Of a stretch of DNA of 64,000 nucleotides, positions 11,771 to 21,515 are shown piece after piece. The stretch is from the NCBI GenBank assembly GCA_024509875.1, contig JAMPIV010012204.1, positions 1 to 64,000 on the forward strand. Reading direction: 5' to 3'. How positions within the stretch are numbered: the stretch's first letter is position 1; each line of letters opens with the position of its first letter. The DNA comes from Oreohelix idahoensis. Taxonomy: Eukaryota; Mollusca; Gastropoda; Stylommatophora; Oreohelicidae. The translations under genes and the position numbers were made by a program. The notes under the pieces were generated by a model that saw nothing but the letters and a program-made list of their open reading frames with translations, had not been told where the DNA came from and searched no databases.

Positions 11771-12592
11771 CTAATTTTGATCACAGGGGTGCCGACTGAG
11801 GAAATCTGCACCGACATTCAATTTGCCTGGGATATATTGGATACTAAACTGATAAGGTTGAAGCAATAAAGACCACCTCAGCAATCTTGCGTTTTCATGC
11901 TTAGCCTGAGACAAGAACACGAGAGGCTGATGATCCGTCTCCACCACAAATGTCCTACCATACAGATAGATTTGAAACTTCTTTATTGCCCAGATTAATG
12001 CTAAACATTCTTTTTCGCTTGTGGAGTATCCTTGTTCCGCCTTATTCAATTTGCGGCTTGCATAAGCGACTGGTTTCAGTTCCCCATCAGGTGAAGATGA
12101 TCTTTGCAACAAAGCCCCTCCTAGTCCCACATTACTTGCATCGGTTCTTAAGACAAAGTCCTGTGTCAAATCAGGCAGTTTGAGAATAGGCTTGCTAGTG
12201 AGTTTTTCCTTTAACTCTTGGAACGCTAATTCACATTGTGCAGTCCAAATAATTTTATCTGGAAGTCCCTTGCGAGTCAGATCAGTCAGAGGAGCACAAA
12301 TGGCGTTAAAATTTTTGATGTATTTCTGATAAAATCCGCATAACGACACGAATGATCGCACGTCCTTTTTGGTTTGCGGCCTAGGTGCTCTCTGCAGTTT
12401 TTCCAAGTTCTTAGGATCAGGGGTCATATTACCCTGATATACAGTGTGCCCCAAGAATTCCAACTCTTTGCATCCAATACAACATTTTGTTGGCCTAGCA
12501 GTTAAGTTCGCCTCCCGAAGTCTATCAAACAACATCTCCAGAGCTTCAATGTGTTCTTCAAATGTCTCTGTGGCGACGAGAATATCATCCAT
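11771..12592 (-). pseudogene. E1 RT C-terminal part plus RNase H
   Basis: A 273-codon open frame. It begins at the catalytic (F)MDD of reverse transcriptase (Asp2, Asp3), continues through the thumb and connection (LGH about residue 48-50), and then a Ty3-type RNase H with TDAS (Asp151), STSEKE (Glu193), ETDHQPL (Asp220) and a terminal NVGADFLSR (Asp263). All four acidic positions are present. It is separated from the RT N-terminal part by a one-base frame change near 12617-12625. As the last module before the LTR, it shows that RT-RNase H is distal to integrase. Confidence 0.88.
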
Positions 12593-12615
12593 GAAATTCG
12601 TGATACATGGGTTAT

Positions 12616-13590
12616 TCAGGGGTCCAACAATTTTCGCATCATCCTTGAAAACACACTCGGAGCATTTTTCAGTCCGAATGGTAGCATATTGAATTCATAA
12701 TGTCCATCCGAAGTGCTAAAAGCCAAATAAGGTCTCACTTCAGGCTTCACTGGGATCTGGTAATAGCCTTTACTAAGATCCACTTTTGAAAAGTATTTTG
12801 CCTTGTTCAGTCTGGCAAATAGCTGTTTTGTGTCTGGTAATGGATCCACTTGTCCTTCTGTGACAGCATTCAGTTTCCTGTAATCTATGCACAGTCTGTG
12901 TTCCCCAGACGGTTTCCTCAACAAAACGACACTAGAACTAAAAGATGATTCACTGTGCGAAATAATCCCCTCCTTCAATAAATAATCTATTTCTTCCTTT
13001 AATGCCTTCTCCTTCGCGAACGGAATAGAATAGGCTCTCATACAGATTGGGTTTGAGTCTACCAGTTTCATGTCATACTGTAGCAAATTTGTATGGCCTG
13101 GTTTATCTGTTAATACATCTGTATGTTCCTCCAGAACTTGTTGAACTCTCTCCCTCTGGTTTTTAGTCAGGTGCTTACTGACTTTTACCTGTGCTGCTGT
13201 TTCACAAGGATGTAATGGGTATTCATGTGAGGTGAGTGGTTCTTTTTGCATCTGGGTTGCAATAGCCAAGGTCAATAAGGGGGTGCTTTCCTGGAGTGGT
13301 CTGTCCAGATACTTCTTTAACAGGTTTACATGATAAACTTTTTCCTTCCCCTTTTTGTCAATTTTATAGTTTGTTCTAGACACCTTCTCTAGAACCGTAT
13401 ATGGACCTTGCCAACCAATTTGTAATTTATTCTGGCTTCCCGGTAGTAGAAGCAGCACCTTCTCTCCGACTGCCAGTTCCCTGTCCTTTGCCTTCCTATT
13501 AAAATATGCTGCATGTTTCTTCCTGGCTTGTTTCAAATTATCATTTGCCAGTTTCCATCCAGCTTTCAAACGAGTGGTCAGTTCGTTCAC
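12616..13590 (-). pseudogene. E1 integrase C-terminus fused to RT palm/fingers
   Basis: A 324-codon frame with two domains in unusual order. Residues 1-100 are the end of an integrase: a basic helix, then GWQGPYTVLEKV (the GPY/F module, residues 59-70) and YHVNLLKKYL. Residues 135-324 are a Ty3-type RT: LLKEGIISHS, LCIDYRKLN (233-241), KVDLSKGYYQIP with the first catalytic Asp at 271, and LPFGLKNAP (303-311). The frame ends just before the YxDD box because of a frameshift. Continuity in one frame proves the INT-then-RT order is native, not an assembly shuffle. Confidence 0.9.
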
Positions 13591-13652
13591 ATATTGATAC
13601 GATGAGGTAACAGTCTCTTCCGCCTTCTCATCTGTCCAGGTCCTTAATAAAG

Positions 13653-14342
13653 TTACATCTGGATCTTTAATTTATCATACTTATTTTTCATGGAACTCAT
13701 CTGGTCCCGTCCATTAGAAGCTTTATAATGAGGACTTTTCTTCCTAGAATCATCACTCACAAATCGACCACTACCAATTTTTCTCTGGGGTTTGTCTCCC
13801 CACTTAAGATTGTTTATGAGAGATCTTCGCTCTCTTGTCTGTTCCTCCAGTTTATATAAGTCTGACCGAGGGATTGTCATCCTATCCTGGGTTAAATTTC
13901 TTCTTTGTACTCTTCGCATAGCGGCCATGTTAATCCATTCAAGTGAAGACTGGGTGTGAAAAGGGGGCTCCCATTCCACTTTGTCTACCCGTGTATAATT
14001 AGTTTTCCTTTCAGGCCTAAAGTTGCCCCGTGGCGGTTCTAGGTCCTGCACATATTTTCCCTTTGTGGGTGTTCCCTCATGAAATACGCCACATGCTTCT
14101 ACAAAGTTTTCAACATCGACATTTACGTCGGGCCAATAGTATTTTAGAGCAATCTTTTGGCAGATGGTACCGACTTTCTCATGGTCACCATCTTTTCCAA
14201 CATGTAAGCTCCTTATCAAATTTGCCCTATATCTCTTGGGAAGAACTAACTGTCCGTGACCAGTGGATCTAGTTCCTGTCTTCCTGTATAATAATCTATT
14301 CTTCATGAAATATTCCCCCTTGCTCGGAGGTGTGTGTGGCAT
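13653..14342 (-). pseudogene. E1 integrase zinc finger joined to a foreign segment
   Basis: A 229-codon frame. Residues 30-90 are the integrase HHCC domain (His47, His54, ...YYWPDVNVDVENF..., Cys84), but the last Cys is Phe87. After about residue 97 integrase similarity stops. No D,D-35-E core follows. Instead there are about 130 codons without stops, with a charged, Arg-, Lys- and Gln-rich composition (including WINMAAMRRVQRRNL and LYKLEEQTRERRS), until integrase C-terminal sequence resumes at about 13655 in another frame. The foreign stretch is not recognised. It could be captured host exon sequence. Confidence 0.75.
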
Positions 14343-15838
14343 TTGGGCAATTTTTTAAAACAGGGCTTGAGTGTCCTATCCTCAGCCTGCGCCTTCCTCA
14401 TCTCCTCTGGATGAGCGTTTATAGGTTCACCTTCTTCCTCCTTCTTCTGTGACCTGGTCTGCACTGTCGCCATGATCACAGGTTTCTCGGGATTCCCCAA
14501 GAAGACGTATCTACACCCCAATATCAGAGGGTAGATTGGTTCATCTATCACTGCTGCTCTGATTTCTCCTTCCACATAGCGAGTTTTCACCGTTATCCTT
14601 GCGATGGGAAGTGTCATGAGTGGTATGTCCTTAGTCGCCCCTTGTATTTCCACTGTTTCTGTGGTATACTGACTTGGGTCCACTAGGCTAGACTTCACAA
14701 CTGAATCATAATCCAAACCTGTATCATAAAGGCACCTTATGGTGACCCCATTACAAATAACATCCTCACAAACTGGGGGGTGATAAGGTTCCTGTTGTCC
14801 CTTAGGATTAACCTTTAATCTTTGCGTCCCCGACTTCATTGCAGCAATGTTTGAAGGTTTCCTTCTACAAAATTCGGTGTTATGGTTATCCTTCTTGCAC
14901 CATTTACACCATCTTTTTCCTTGGTTCAACGGTTTTCTTTCATTGAACTTTTGGTCATTGAACTGTGAGTTTCTGTCGCGATAGTCATTTCTTGGCCGCT
15001 CAAAATTTGTCCTACCTTTATTTCCCTGCTCTCTATTATCAAATTTATTAAATTGCTGTGGAGCTTTAAAATTGTCTATGTGCTTCTTCTTAGCACCACT
15101 TACCTCTGCCTGGGCTGCCTGATACCTCTCAGCAACATTTAAAATTTCCCCCAACTTCTCTGCACCTTGTTCCATGAGAAATTTTCTCATGTCTGGAGCC
15201 ATGGACTCTCTCAATTGTTCAATCATGATCATTTCTTTAAGATCTTGGGTCTTCCCCAGAGCCGTCCATTTCTCCAAATAGGTTTCTAGTCTGGCAGAGA
15301 ATTGGTGGTATGTCTCCCCAGACAACAGTTTGGCATTTCTAAATTTCTTACGATAAAATTCACCATTCTTCTCGTACCTTAATAACAAAGCCTGCTTTAA
15401 CATGTCATAATTGTCTTGGTCTTCCCTGTTCATTTTGGCAAATACTTCATAAGAAGCACCCCTCAATCCCTGTGATAGCTTTAAACTCCACCTCTCTCTC
15501 TCTAACCCATATGTAGTAGCTAATAACTCAAAACGTCCCAGGTACCCCTCTATGTCATCGTCTTTCTCAACAAAATGGTCTAAATGAAACCCCATAGCTG
15601 AGTTTGAGGCTCCCATACTGGGCGTAGCATCTGAGGCAAAAGGGCTGGCACCATTTTCAGGGGCCGGGCCTTGTAATTCCAGCTCCCTTAGTCGTAATTC
15701 GTGCTCCCTCTGCAACCTTCTATCTTCAGCCTCCCTTTCGGCAGTCTTCCCTTGTTCCTCTGCCTCCCTCTGCCTCCCTTTGCTGTCGTTTTTCTTCTGC
15801 CTCAATCTGCAGCCTCTTAATTTCTCTATCAGCCTCAA
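14303..15838 (-). pseudogene. E1 Gag capsid, CCHC knuckle and protease
   Basis: A 511-codon open frame. Residues 1-60 are an acidic/basic coiled coil (frame-shifted against the true start). Residues 85-240 are a capsid with YGLERERWSLKLSQ and a SCAN-like helix set (FSARLETYLEKW ... MIEQLRESMAPDMRKFL ... AEKLGEIL). Residues 311-324 are a zinc knuckle, C-x2-C-x4-H-x4-C. Residues 360-455 are a retropepsin with CLYDTG (active-site triad 372-374, genome about 14717-14725) and a LILGCRYV flap-end motif (438-445). A TRSQKK linker leads toward integrase. A frame change near 14310-14340 separates it from the next module. Confidence 0.9.
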
Positions 15839-15991
15839 TTTGTAACCTCTTCTCTTCAGCTACCTTTCTATCTTCCCTTTCAATATATTTATCACATTCA
15901 GTCGTTACGTATTGAATTAAAATTTGACCATCCATCCCCATCTCCTTCGCAGTGAGCACAGCAGCTGATCTAAACTTTGCTAGCTCAGCCA
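15726..15991 (-). pseudogene. E1 Gag N-terminus
   Basis: The likely Gag start is the ATG at 15991-15989 (MAEL), because E2 and E3 Gag start with the similar MAER. The open frame itself extends further upstream to 16046 without similarity. The segment is a Glu/Arg/Gln-rich coiled coil that overlaps the main Gag frame and ends through a frameshift within the repetitive coiled coil. Confidence 0.7.
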
Positions 15992-16235
15992 TACTTTTTA
16001 GACAATATAATAATATATAAGCTAAATCTCTAACCAGTAAATACACTAAGTACTTCTAATTACTATAGTCTAACTAATTCTAACTAACCAGTTAACTAAT
16101 TAATTATTACTGGCTGTGAAGATTCACCAACTTTTATCTGCAGGGACACTTTTACTTTTAAAGGAAATTTTACAATTTATTTCCCTACTTTTATTTCTCC
16201 CACCAGGAGATCTTAATATTACTGTTGGGCTAATT

Positions 16236-16254
16236 ATCCCTGGACAAGACCCCA
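16236..16254 (-). promoter_or_regulatory. E1 primer-binding site, proline-tRNA type
   Basis: Five bases inside the 5' LTR the minus strand reads TGGGGTCTTGTCCAGGGAT. It differs only slightly from the well-known tRNA-Pro site TGGGGGCTCGTCCGGGAT. E2 and E3 have a related TGGGGACTCGTTTCCGG at the same place. Confidence 0.65.
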
Positions 16255-16259
16255 ATATA

Positions 16260-18412
16260 TGTAGTGGTATTGATGGTATTGTATGATGATGATGGTACTA
16301 CATGTAAATTGTATGAGGCCAGCTGTGAAGGCTCCTGAGATAAAATGTAATGGAGAATTGTCAGAAGGCCTTTCTTGCTACCACTACGACCTCACACTTA
16401 ATTTTTTTTTTTTTTATTGAATGTAGCTACGTGATGTGTCTAGGGTAATGATGTGTACTGTGGTGTGATAGTTATAAATATACCCATAGATATTTAACAA
16501 GACTAATAAGATTAACAAGTGTTAAAATACACTGAACTAACTCACGGGTGTAAAGTTTTTGATATAATTATATTACATTTATTTGTTCTGGATCAAGTTT
16601 TATTTTGACCAGAACTTGTTTTAAAAGAAGGATTTAAAATTTATGAAAATTATGCATGGAATGTTACATAATAAATGCAAAGGTGTACATATTTAAGTAC
16701 TAGAATAGTTAGTTTTATTAAAATGTTCTGGTAGTCAGCTACTAGGGAGGATATTTATTGTCTGTGCTGTTGGGGTGGTCTCATCACACCTGTCTATATT
16801 GACTACACAATGTCCAGAAAATGGTGGGAATTTTTATGGGGTATCTGCAACTAAATGGGTTTGGTGAATATCCAGCAGACCAGAGGCTCACTCATCTGGT
16901 ATTTGTAGCTCTGGTGCTGAAATCAGGCGGTCCCACCTCTCCGTGCTGGCGGGCACTAATGGTGGTCTCTGTCACGAGGACTGCACAGATACACTTGTGT
17001 AAATCACCACCCGAGTAGATACTGCTTCGTTGACGACAGAAACTCGCAGCTCTGCAATCAAAGTATGGGCCATGTGTCAAAATCTATTCTCTACCCACGT
17101 CTGGACACCACACTGACACAACAACCACATTATACAGACAGGTCAGATCTCTCTGACCAAACAGCACAGTTACCATGGTGGGTTTACATCCGATAGATCC
17201 TCCCAGACTATAGATTCTGAAAAATAATTATTAGTTTTCTACCCTAAAAGAGGATAGGTAATATGTTTCCTTATTCTCAACTCTTGATCGGTCTTGCATA
17301 ATCCTTGCTGGTGTTTAGGTACATTGTTAGTCCCTAGACCCTGACTTGGGCGGGGGGTCTAGGGCAAAATCCCTACTTGTTTGTAAGGCTAGATTATGAT
17401 ATGGCAGTATCAAATCACTCGAACATGAAACAATATTCAAAATATATAAAGAAATAATTTCAGTCTTACCAGATTATGAATAATTAACACAGAAGTGCTA
17501 GCAAAACTCAGCTGAGCTGCTGGCTATAGGATGGCGTCCCTAAATTTAACTCACTGTCTTTCATATGGGAAAACACCACACTTTAAAATCTGTGTCTAAC
17601 ACTGAACAATTATTGAGAAATGACCCCACTTTCGCGTCTGAGCGCTAATGATATGATTGTCTGTGGCCAATCACTGCCTAGTTTTATTTTCAATTTCAAA
17701 TTTCCTCACTAAAGTCATTTCAGTCAAGCTTCAGTCACGTATGGATGGTTATCTGTTAGTCTGTCCGTCTCTACTTGTGTTTCTACAAAATTGTGCTCGA
17801 TTTTTTGACCCAACCGTTCTCTCCCCTTCAAATTTTTGTTGTAAAAAGTTATATTTAGACACAGCTACCACCAATGTCCCTTCACTTCTATGCCAAGTAA
17901 ATTTGAACATCTGTGTCCAAGGTCGTGTTTTTGTGTGCAAATAACGATATGTTAGATTCAATGCAGTCTGTGGCTGATGTAAACTACACTGTCTTTTGTC
18001 ATTATTTTCAATATTATCTATCCGTCTGTAAACTTAAGACCATATTAGTTCACTGCTCAGAATAGGCCATCTGGCCAGCTAATTTTTATATTCCTAACAT
18101 TAATATTAAGAAAAATTTAATTTTTAATTTTTTCAGGGGGGGTACATCTGGCGTTTTTCGCTCAAATTTCAAATCAAAGCGCTTGGTATCGACAAAACGT
18201 CCAATTCCGTTAACCTCGTGTCAATTTTTGGGGGACTTGACTTTTTTTACTTTCATCCCAATTGCGTCTCTTTAGCCTTTCATTTTTTTCCTTTTGATAT
18301 CCGTTCCCCTGGTCTAGGCAAGTCAATTTTATGGGTGTTGACGCGGGTCTCGGCGATCCATTCAGTCAGCTGCTTCGAATTTTACCGTTGTATCTCTGTC
18401 AATTTCACTACA
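16260..18412 (-). repeat. E1 5' LTR (right)
   Basis: A 2153-bp LTR with TGTAGTG and CACTACA ends, partner of 9463-11683. Its promoter-proximal end (18120-18412) differs from its partner by many small indels around homopolymers. Confidence 0.9.
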
Positions 18413-18597
18413 GTGTGTCACATCTGATTCCTGCTCCCAATATATGTTCCTTATTATCCAAAGATCTTTCCCGTCTATATTTAGGTCTTGGTGTTTCACT
18501 TTGTCAAAAGATTTTGAGTAGTCCATAAAGTATAGATAAAGGTCTCTTTGTACCCCAATACATCTCTCCATGAGCATTGATAGTGTGAAAAACCATT
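18413..18597 (-). mobile_element. LINE B RT palm fragment, right half of nested element
   Basis: The minus strand encodes MLMERCIGVQRDLYLYFMD followed by YSKSFDKVKHQDL, an RT motif A with the first catalytic Asp, and then DLWIIRNIYWEQE. It abuts the E1 target-site copy GTGTG. Joining it to 9462 leaves out roughly 150 residues (including YxDD) and changes frame, so the LINE was already internally deleted when E1 inserted. The 5' truncation is near 18597. Confidence 0.85.
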
Positions 18598-18702
18598 ACA
18601 TCATCATAAATAAAACCATTGCATCAACAGCGCCAAAACAGTAGCCAATAAAACCTTGCCTATTTTTGTTTTAAACATTGTTTATTTTATGGTATATTGC
18701 AG

Positions 18703-18822
18703 GAGACAGACCGGAAACGGGAAGCATTTATGCAGTTGCTAGCTCAGAGGTACCCCCAATATGCGGACAAAATCCAGGGGGTAGGACCATCATCCACACC
18801 TCAACCACAGCAGCCGGACAAG
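18703..18822 (+). CDS. Internal exon of a probable SKT/SRCIN1-family gene
   Basis: A 120-nt exon of exactly 40 codons. It is preceded by a T-rich tract and ggtatattgcag and followed by the donor gtaagg, with phase 0 on both sides. The peptide starts ETDRKREAFMQLLAQRYPQY, continues ADKI and ends in a Pro/Gln/Ser-rich stretch. As I recall the family, DRKREAF followed by a basic Leu-rich helix, YP and an Ala is the conserved N-terminal block of vertebrate SKT (KIAA1217) and SRCIN1/p140Cap, cytoskeletal and Src-signalling adaptor proteins. It is the only sequence here that looks like constrained host coding DNA. Flanking exons are not in the window, consistent with very long introns. A larger 60-codon frame (18697-18879) merely reads through the splice sites. 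The exon call is firmer than the family name. Confidence 0.72.
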
Positions 18823-19128
18823 GTAAGGGTGTCATGTGACAATAATGTGTGCGCAGCGTTTCCATGCGTGAAAAGTTAAAGAGCTCTTCTGAGGTCGGTG
18901 CGCGTTTGTGTGGTAATGTGTGAACGATGAGTGGGCAGCGGACACGGCCGCCATTCTCTCCCATTGCTTAATAACAGCCTCCCCCAAAGAAAAAAAATAA
19001 TCTAAAATAAAAGTCTTACACCTTCCTTTTTTGTTGAAGCTGCGGTTCTATTTTCTCCTGCCATTAGCTGCTTTTGTGTCATTTTCCCACAGTTACTATC
19101 TATTATCTCGTTTAATCTCTCTACAGTT
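18823..19128. other. Probable intron sequence 3' of the exon
   Basis: No ORF or repeat family is recognised. It lies between the splice donor and the next SINE. Confidence 0.5.
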
Positions 19129-19140
19129 TTTCTTTCCTTT

Positions 19141-19494
19141 TTTTTTTTTTTTCGTACGCCCGCTAATACTCGAGTCGAAATCTCAGGTTATTATTTATGT
19201 CTAACCTGACATTGATTTTACGTGAGTATCCCTTTATTTCTTGTACAGAGACAGGTGTCCCTCGCCATTCAGGCAAATACTCGCCGATTTCGGAGGTACC
19301 CATTGCAGCTGGGTCGGCTCAGGAGCCGCCAGTCCGTGGTCGACGACACTCCTTCAAATGTCATCGCCAGGTCTCGAGTTAATCCAGTCCAAATCCCGGT
19401 CGACGAAAAATCCTCAAATGCCGTCGCCCGGGTTTGATCCTGTATCACCCGGTCGCCAGAGCGGTGCTGTAACCACTACGCTAGCGCGGCTCCC
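19141..19494 (-). repeat. tRNA-derived SINE family S2, copy 1
   Basis: Minus orientation. The head at the right end begins GGGAGCCGCGCTAGCG, with an A box around gcgtagtggttacagc and a B box around ggatcaaacc. The tail is the T run at 19141-19152. It is flanked by a 12-bp target-site duplication tttctttccttt (19129-19140 and 19495-19506). A nearly identical copy lies at 20088. Confidence 0.88.
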
Positions 19495-19599
19495 TTTCTT
19501 TCCTTTAAATATCACCGCCCTCAACCCCCCCCCCCCCCCTTTCCCCCCCAATTCAAATTTTTCTATTATTTCTCTGCATTTAAATGCTTGAGCTTCCGC

Positions 19600-20065
19600 T
19601 ACTCGTTCGATAGCTTTTACCACAGGCTGAAACACGGACAACATCACAACAAAAAACAACCACAGCCAAAAAGGGTGACTTTCATAAATGAGTGTTTGCC
19701 TAGACTAGAAGGATTGAAATGGTATGACAAGGTCACCAATGTGAAAAATATGACAATTACCAGACACGTGGCGTGAAACAGAAGATGAGAAGAAGACGCT
19801 GGCGATGGATAGAACACACATTGAGGAAACCTGTTGACATTACTACAAGGCAGTCCATGTTCTGGAATCCCCAGGGAAAGAGAGGCAGAGTTAGATCAAA
19901 AACCACACGGAGAAGAGAACTGGAGACAGAAGTTAAAATGATAAGGAGAACGTGGAAAAAACATGAACTGACAGCACGTGACAGGAGAACTTTGCATATG
20001 TTTGTTGAAAACCTATGCTCCTTGGGGAGCTAATGGGTATTGATTGATTGATTGTAAATATTTCT
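19600..20065 (+). mobile_element. LINE A C-terminal fragment with (TTGA)n tail
   Basis: The plus strand encodes FINECLPRLEGLKWYDKVTN and then, after a frame change, MRRRRWRWIEHTLRKPVDIT, followed by TRQSMFWNPQGKRGR and a RDRRTLHMFVENLCSLGS terminus. It is followed by taatgggtattgattgattgattg, the LINE A tail. This is the best-preserved LINE A 3' end in the window and the reference for the others. Confidence 0.88.
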
Positions 20066-20087
20066 TTGTGTAGGTCACCATCTTTAC

Positions 20088-20442
20088 TTTTTTTTTTTTT
20101 TTCGTACGCCCGCTAATACTCGAGGCGAAATCTCAGGTTATTACTATGTCTAACCTGACATTGATTTTACGTGAGTATCCCTTTTTACTTGTACAGAGAC
20201 AGGTGTCCCTCGCCATTCAGGCAAATACTCTCCGATTTCGGAGGTACCCATTGCAGCTGGGTCGGCTCAGGAGCCGCCAATCCCTGGTCGACAACACTCC
20301 TTCAAATGTTCTCGCCAGGTCTCGAGTTAATCCAGTCCAATTCCCGGTCGACGAAAAATCCTCAAATGCCGTCGCCCGGGTTTGATCCTGAATCACCCGG
20401 TCGCCAGAGCGGTGTTGTAACCACTACGCTAGCGCGGCTCCC
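20088..20442 (-). repeat. tRNA-derived SINE family S2, copy 2
   Basis: Same family and orientation as copy 1, but with its own 13-bp target-site duplication accatctttactt (20075-20087 and 20443-20455). It is an independent insertion rather than a segmental duplication. Confidence 0.9.
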
Positions 20443-20455
20443 ACCATCTTTACTT

Positions 20456-21100
20456 AATTTTGAAACTTTTTTTTTCTCTCATGAAACGGAAGTAACGATG
20501 AAGGAATTATAGCCCGAGAGAAGACCCACTCGTTGCACATTAAAATTCACTTGCGGTTTTAGAGTGTTGGTCACCGATACTGTTCTAAGGCCCGATTCCC
20601 ACAGACCAGGGAACCCCGGAGACACAAAAAAACACACCAATTGCTGTGCCGATAACAAATCCTTCGTTCCCATGTTTGTCTCTCTTTCTATACTGACAAA
20701 TGTAAGCTTTAATCAGGGGATAGCACTCCCAAATCATAGCTTAGTTGGGATCAACTCTGTGACAAAAGCGGTGTCGATTTACAGCCCCGTACCTTTTTTG
20801 TTTAGTGCATTTAGATTAGTCCCAGTCTGAGGGAATGGTAGTCCTGACATTTCTTTGTCTCTTCAGAGACCTCCGGAAACTACACAACCGTCGCCTGCAT
20901 AGTTGTGGTTCCTAACTCGATACCCATTTGCTGCAAGGGTAAAAGAGGGAACAACACGAATCCTTGGGGTTGGGAAGAAGAACTGGAAGATCTTGCACTC
21001 TGTTACCTATTCCCTTACTTGTAATCGTTTAAACCAGGTTTGTAGAGTCAGCAAAAAAATATTCCTGATATGTTAGAAGTCCGACTCCTGACTACGACAG
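20456..21100. other. No recognised gene
   Basis: Non-repetitive sequence with short frames of no recognisable content. A piece near 20858-20900 (agagacctccggaaactacac) resembles the outer end of repeat C. Confidence 0.4.
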
Positions 21101-21103
21101 CAG

Positions 21104-21190
21104 TTTTTTACCAGTCACGTGGCATAACATTCGGAGCCCAGACATTTTTTACCAGTCACGTGGCATAACATTCGGAGCCCAGACATTTTT
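21104..21190. repeat. 41-bp tandem duplication
   Basis: Two copies of ttttttaccagtcacgtggc followed by ataacattcggagcccagaca, head to tail. Confidence 0.85.
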
Positions 21191-21324
21191 ACCCACTCCG
21201 ACTCCACTAAATAACGACCGACTCCACAGCCAGGGTTTAAACAGCCAGTCTCTGCGTCCTACAGCTAATGCTCCACCGCGTAATCCCCCGGGTCTCCATA
21301 GAAACATTTAAAGAACGTGACTAC

Positions 21325-21515
21325 TGCACCCCCAGGAATGTCATACAAGGCGACTAATATTCAGATGTGGAATGGGCTGGCAACCTCATACTTTAAAACT
21401 AATTGACACGGAAACCACCACAGCAAGAGCACGTAACTGAAGGCTGCCTGCAAGACCAGCTACAGTGGTGATTCTATACTTCATAGGGAGCGCAACGGAA
21501 AATGATGATACCTAA
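21325..21515 (+). repeat. Repeat C copy
   Basis: Member of a dispersed family. Landmarks in order are catacaaggcgactaatat, ggctggcaacctcat, a polypurine-flanked gaaaccaccaca, a gcctgcaag stretch, and an end of cttcatagggagc...aaaatgatgat. It shares this order with copies at 26490, 27315 and 40870 (+) and 29436 and 47262 (-). Confidence 0.65.

Larger units (their letters stand above)
9463..18412 (-). mobile_element. E1: complete Gmr1-like Ty3 LTR retrotransposon
   Basis: An 8950-bp LTR element in minus orientation, inserted in LINE B with a 5-bp target-site duplication GTGTG (9458-9462 and 18413-18417). Both LTRs begin TGTAGTG and end CACTACA. The internal region, read on the minus strand, runs PBS, Gag with CCHC knuckle, protease, integrase zinc finger, an unrelated segment in place of the integrase core, integrase GPY/F domain, RT, RNase H and PPT. 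Integrase upstream of RT is the Ty1/copia-like order known in the Gmr1 group of Ty3 elements. All coding modules are open over long stretches but are separated by frameshifts. Confidence 0.9.
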
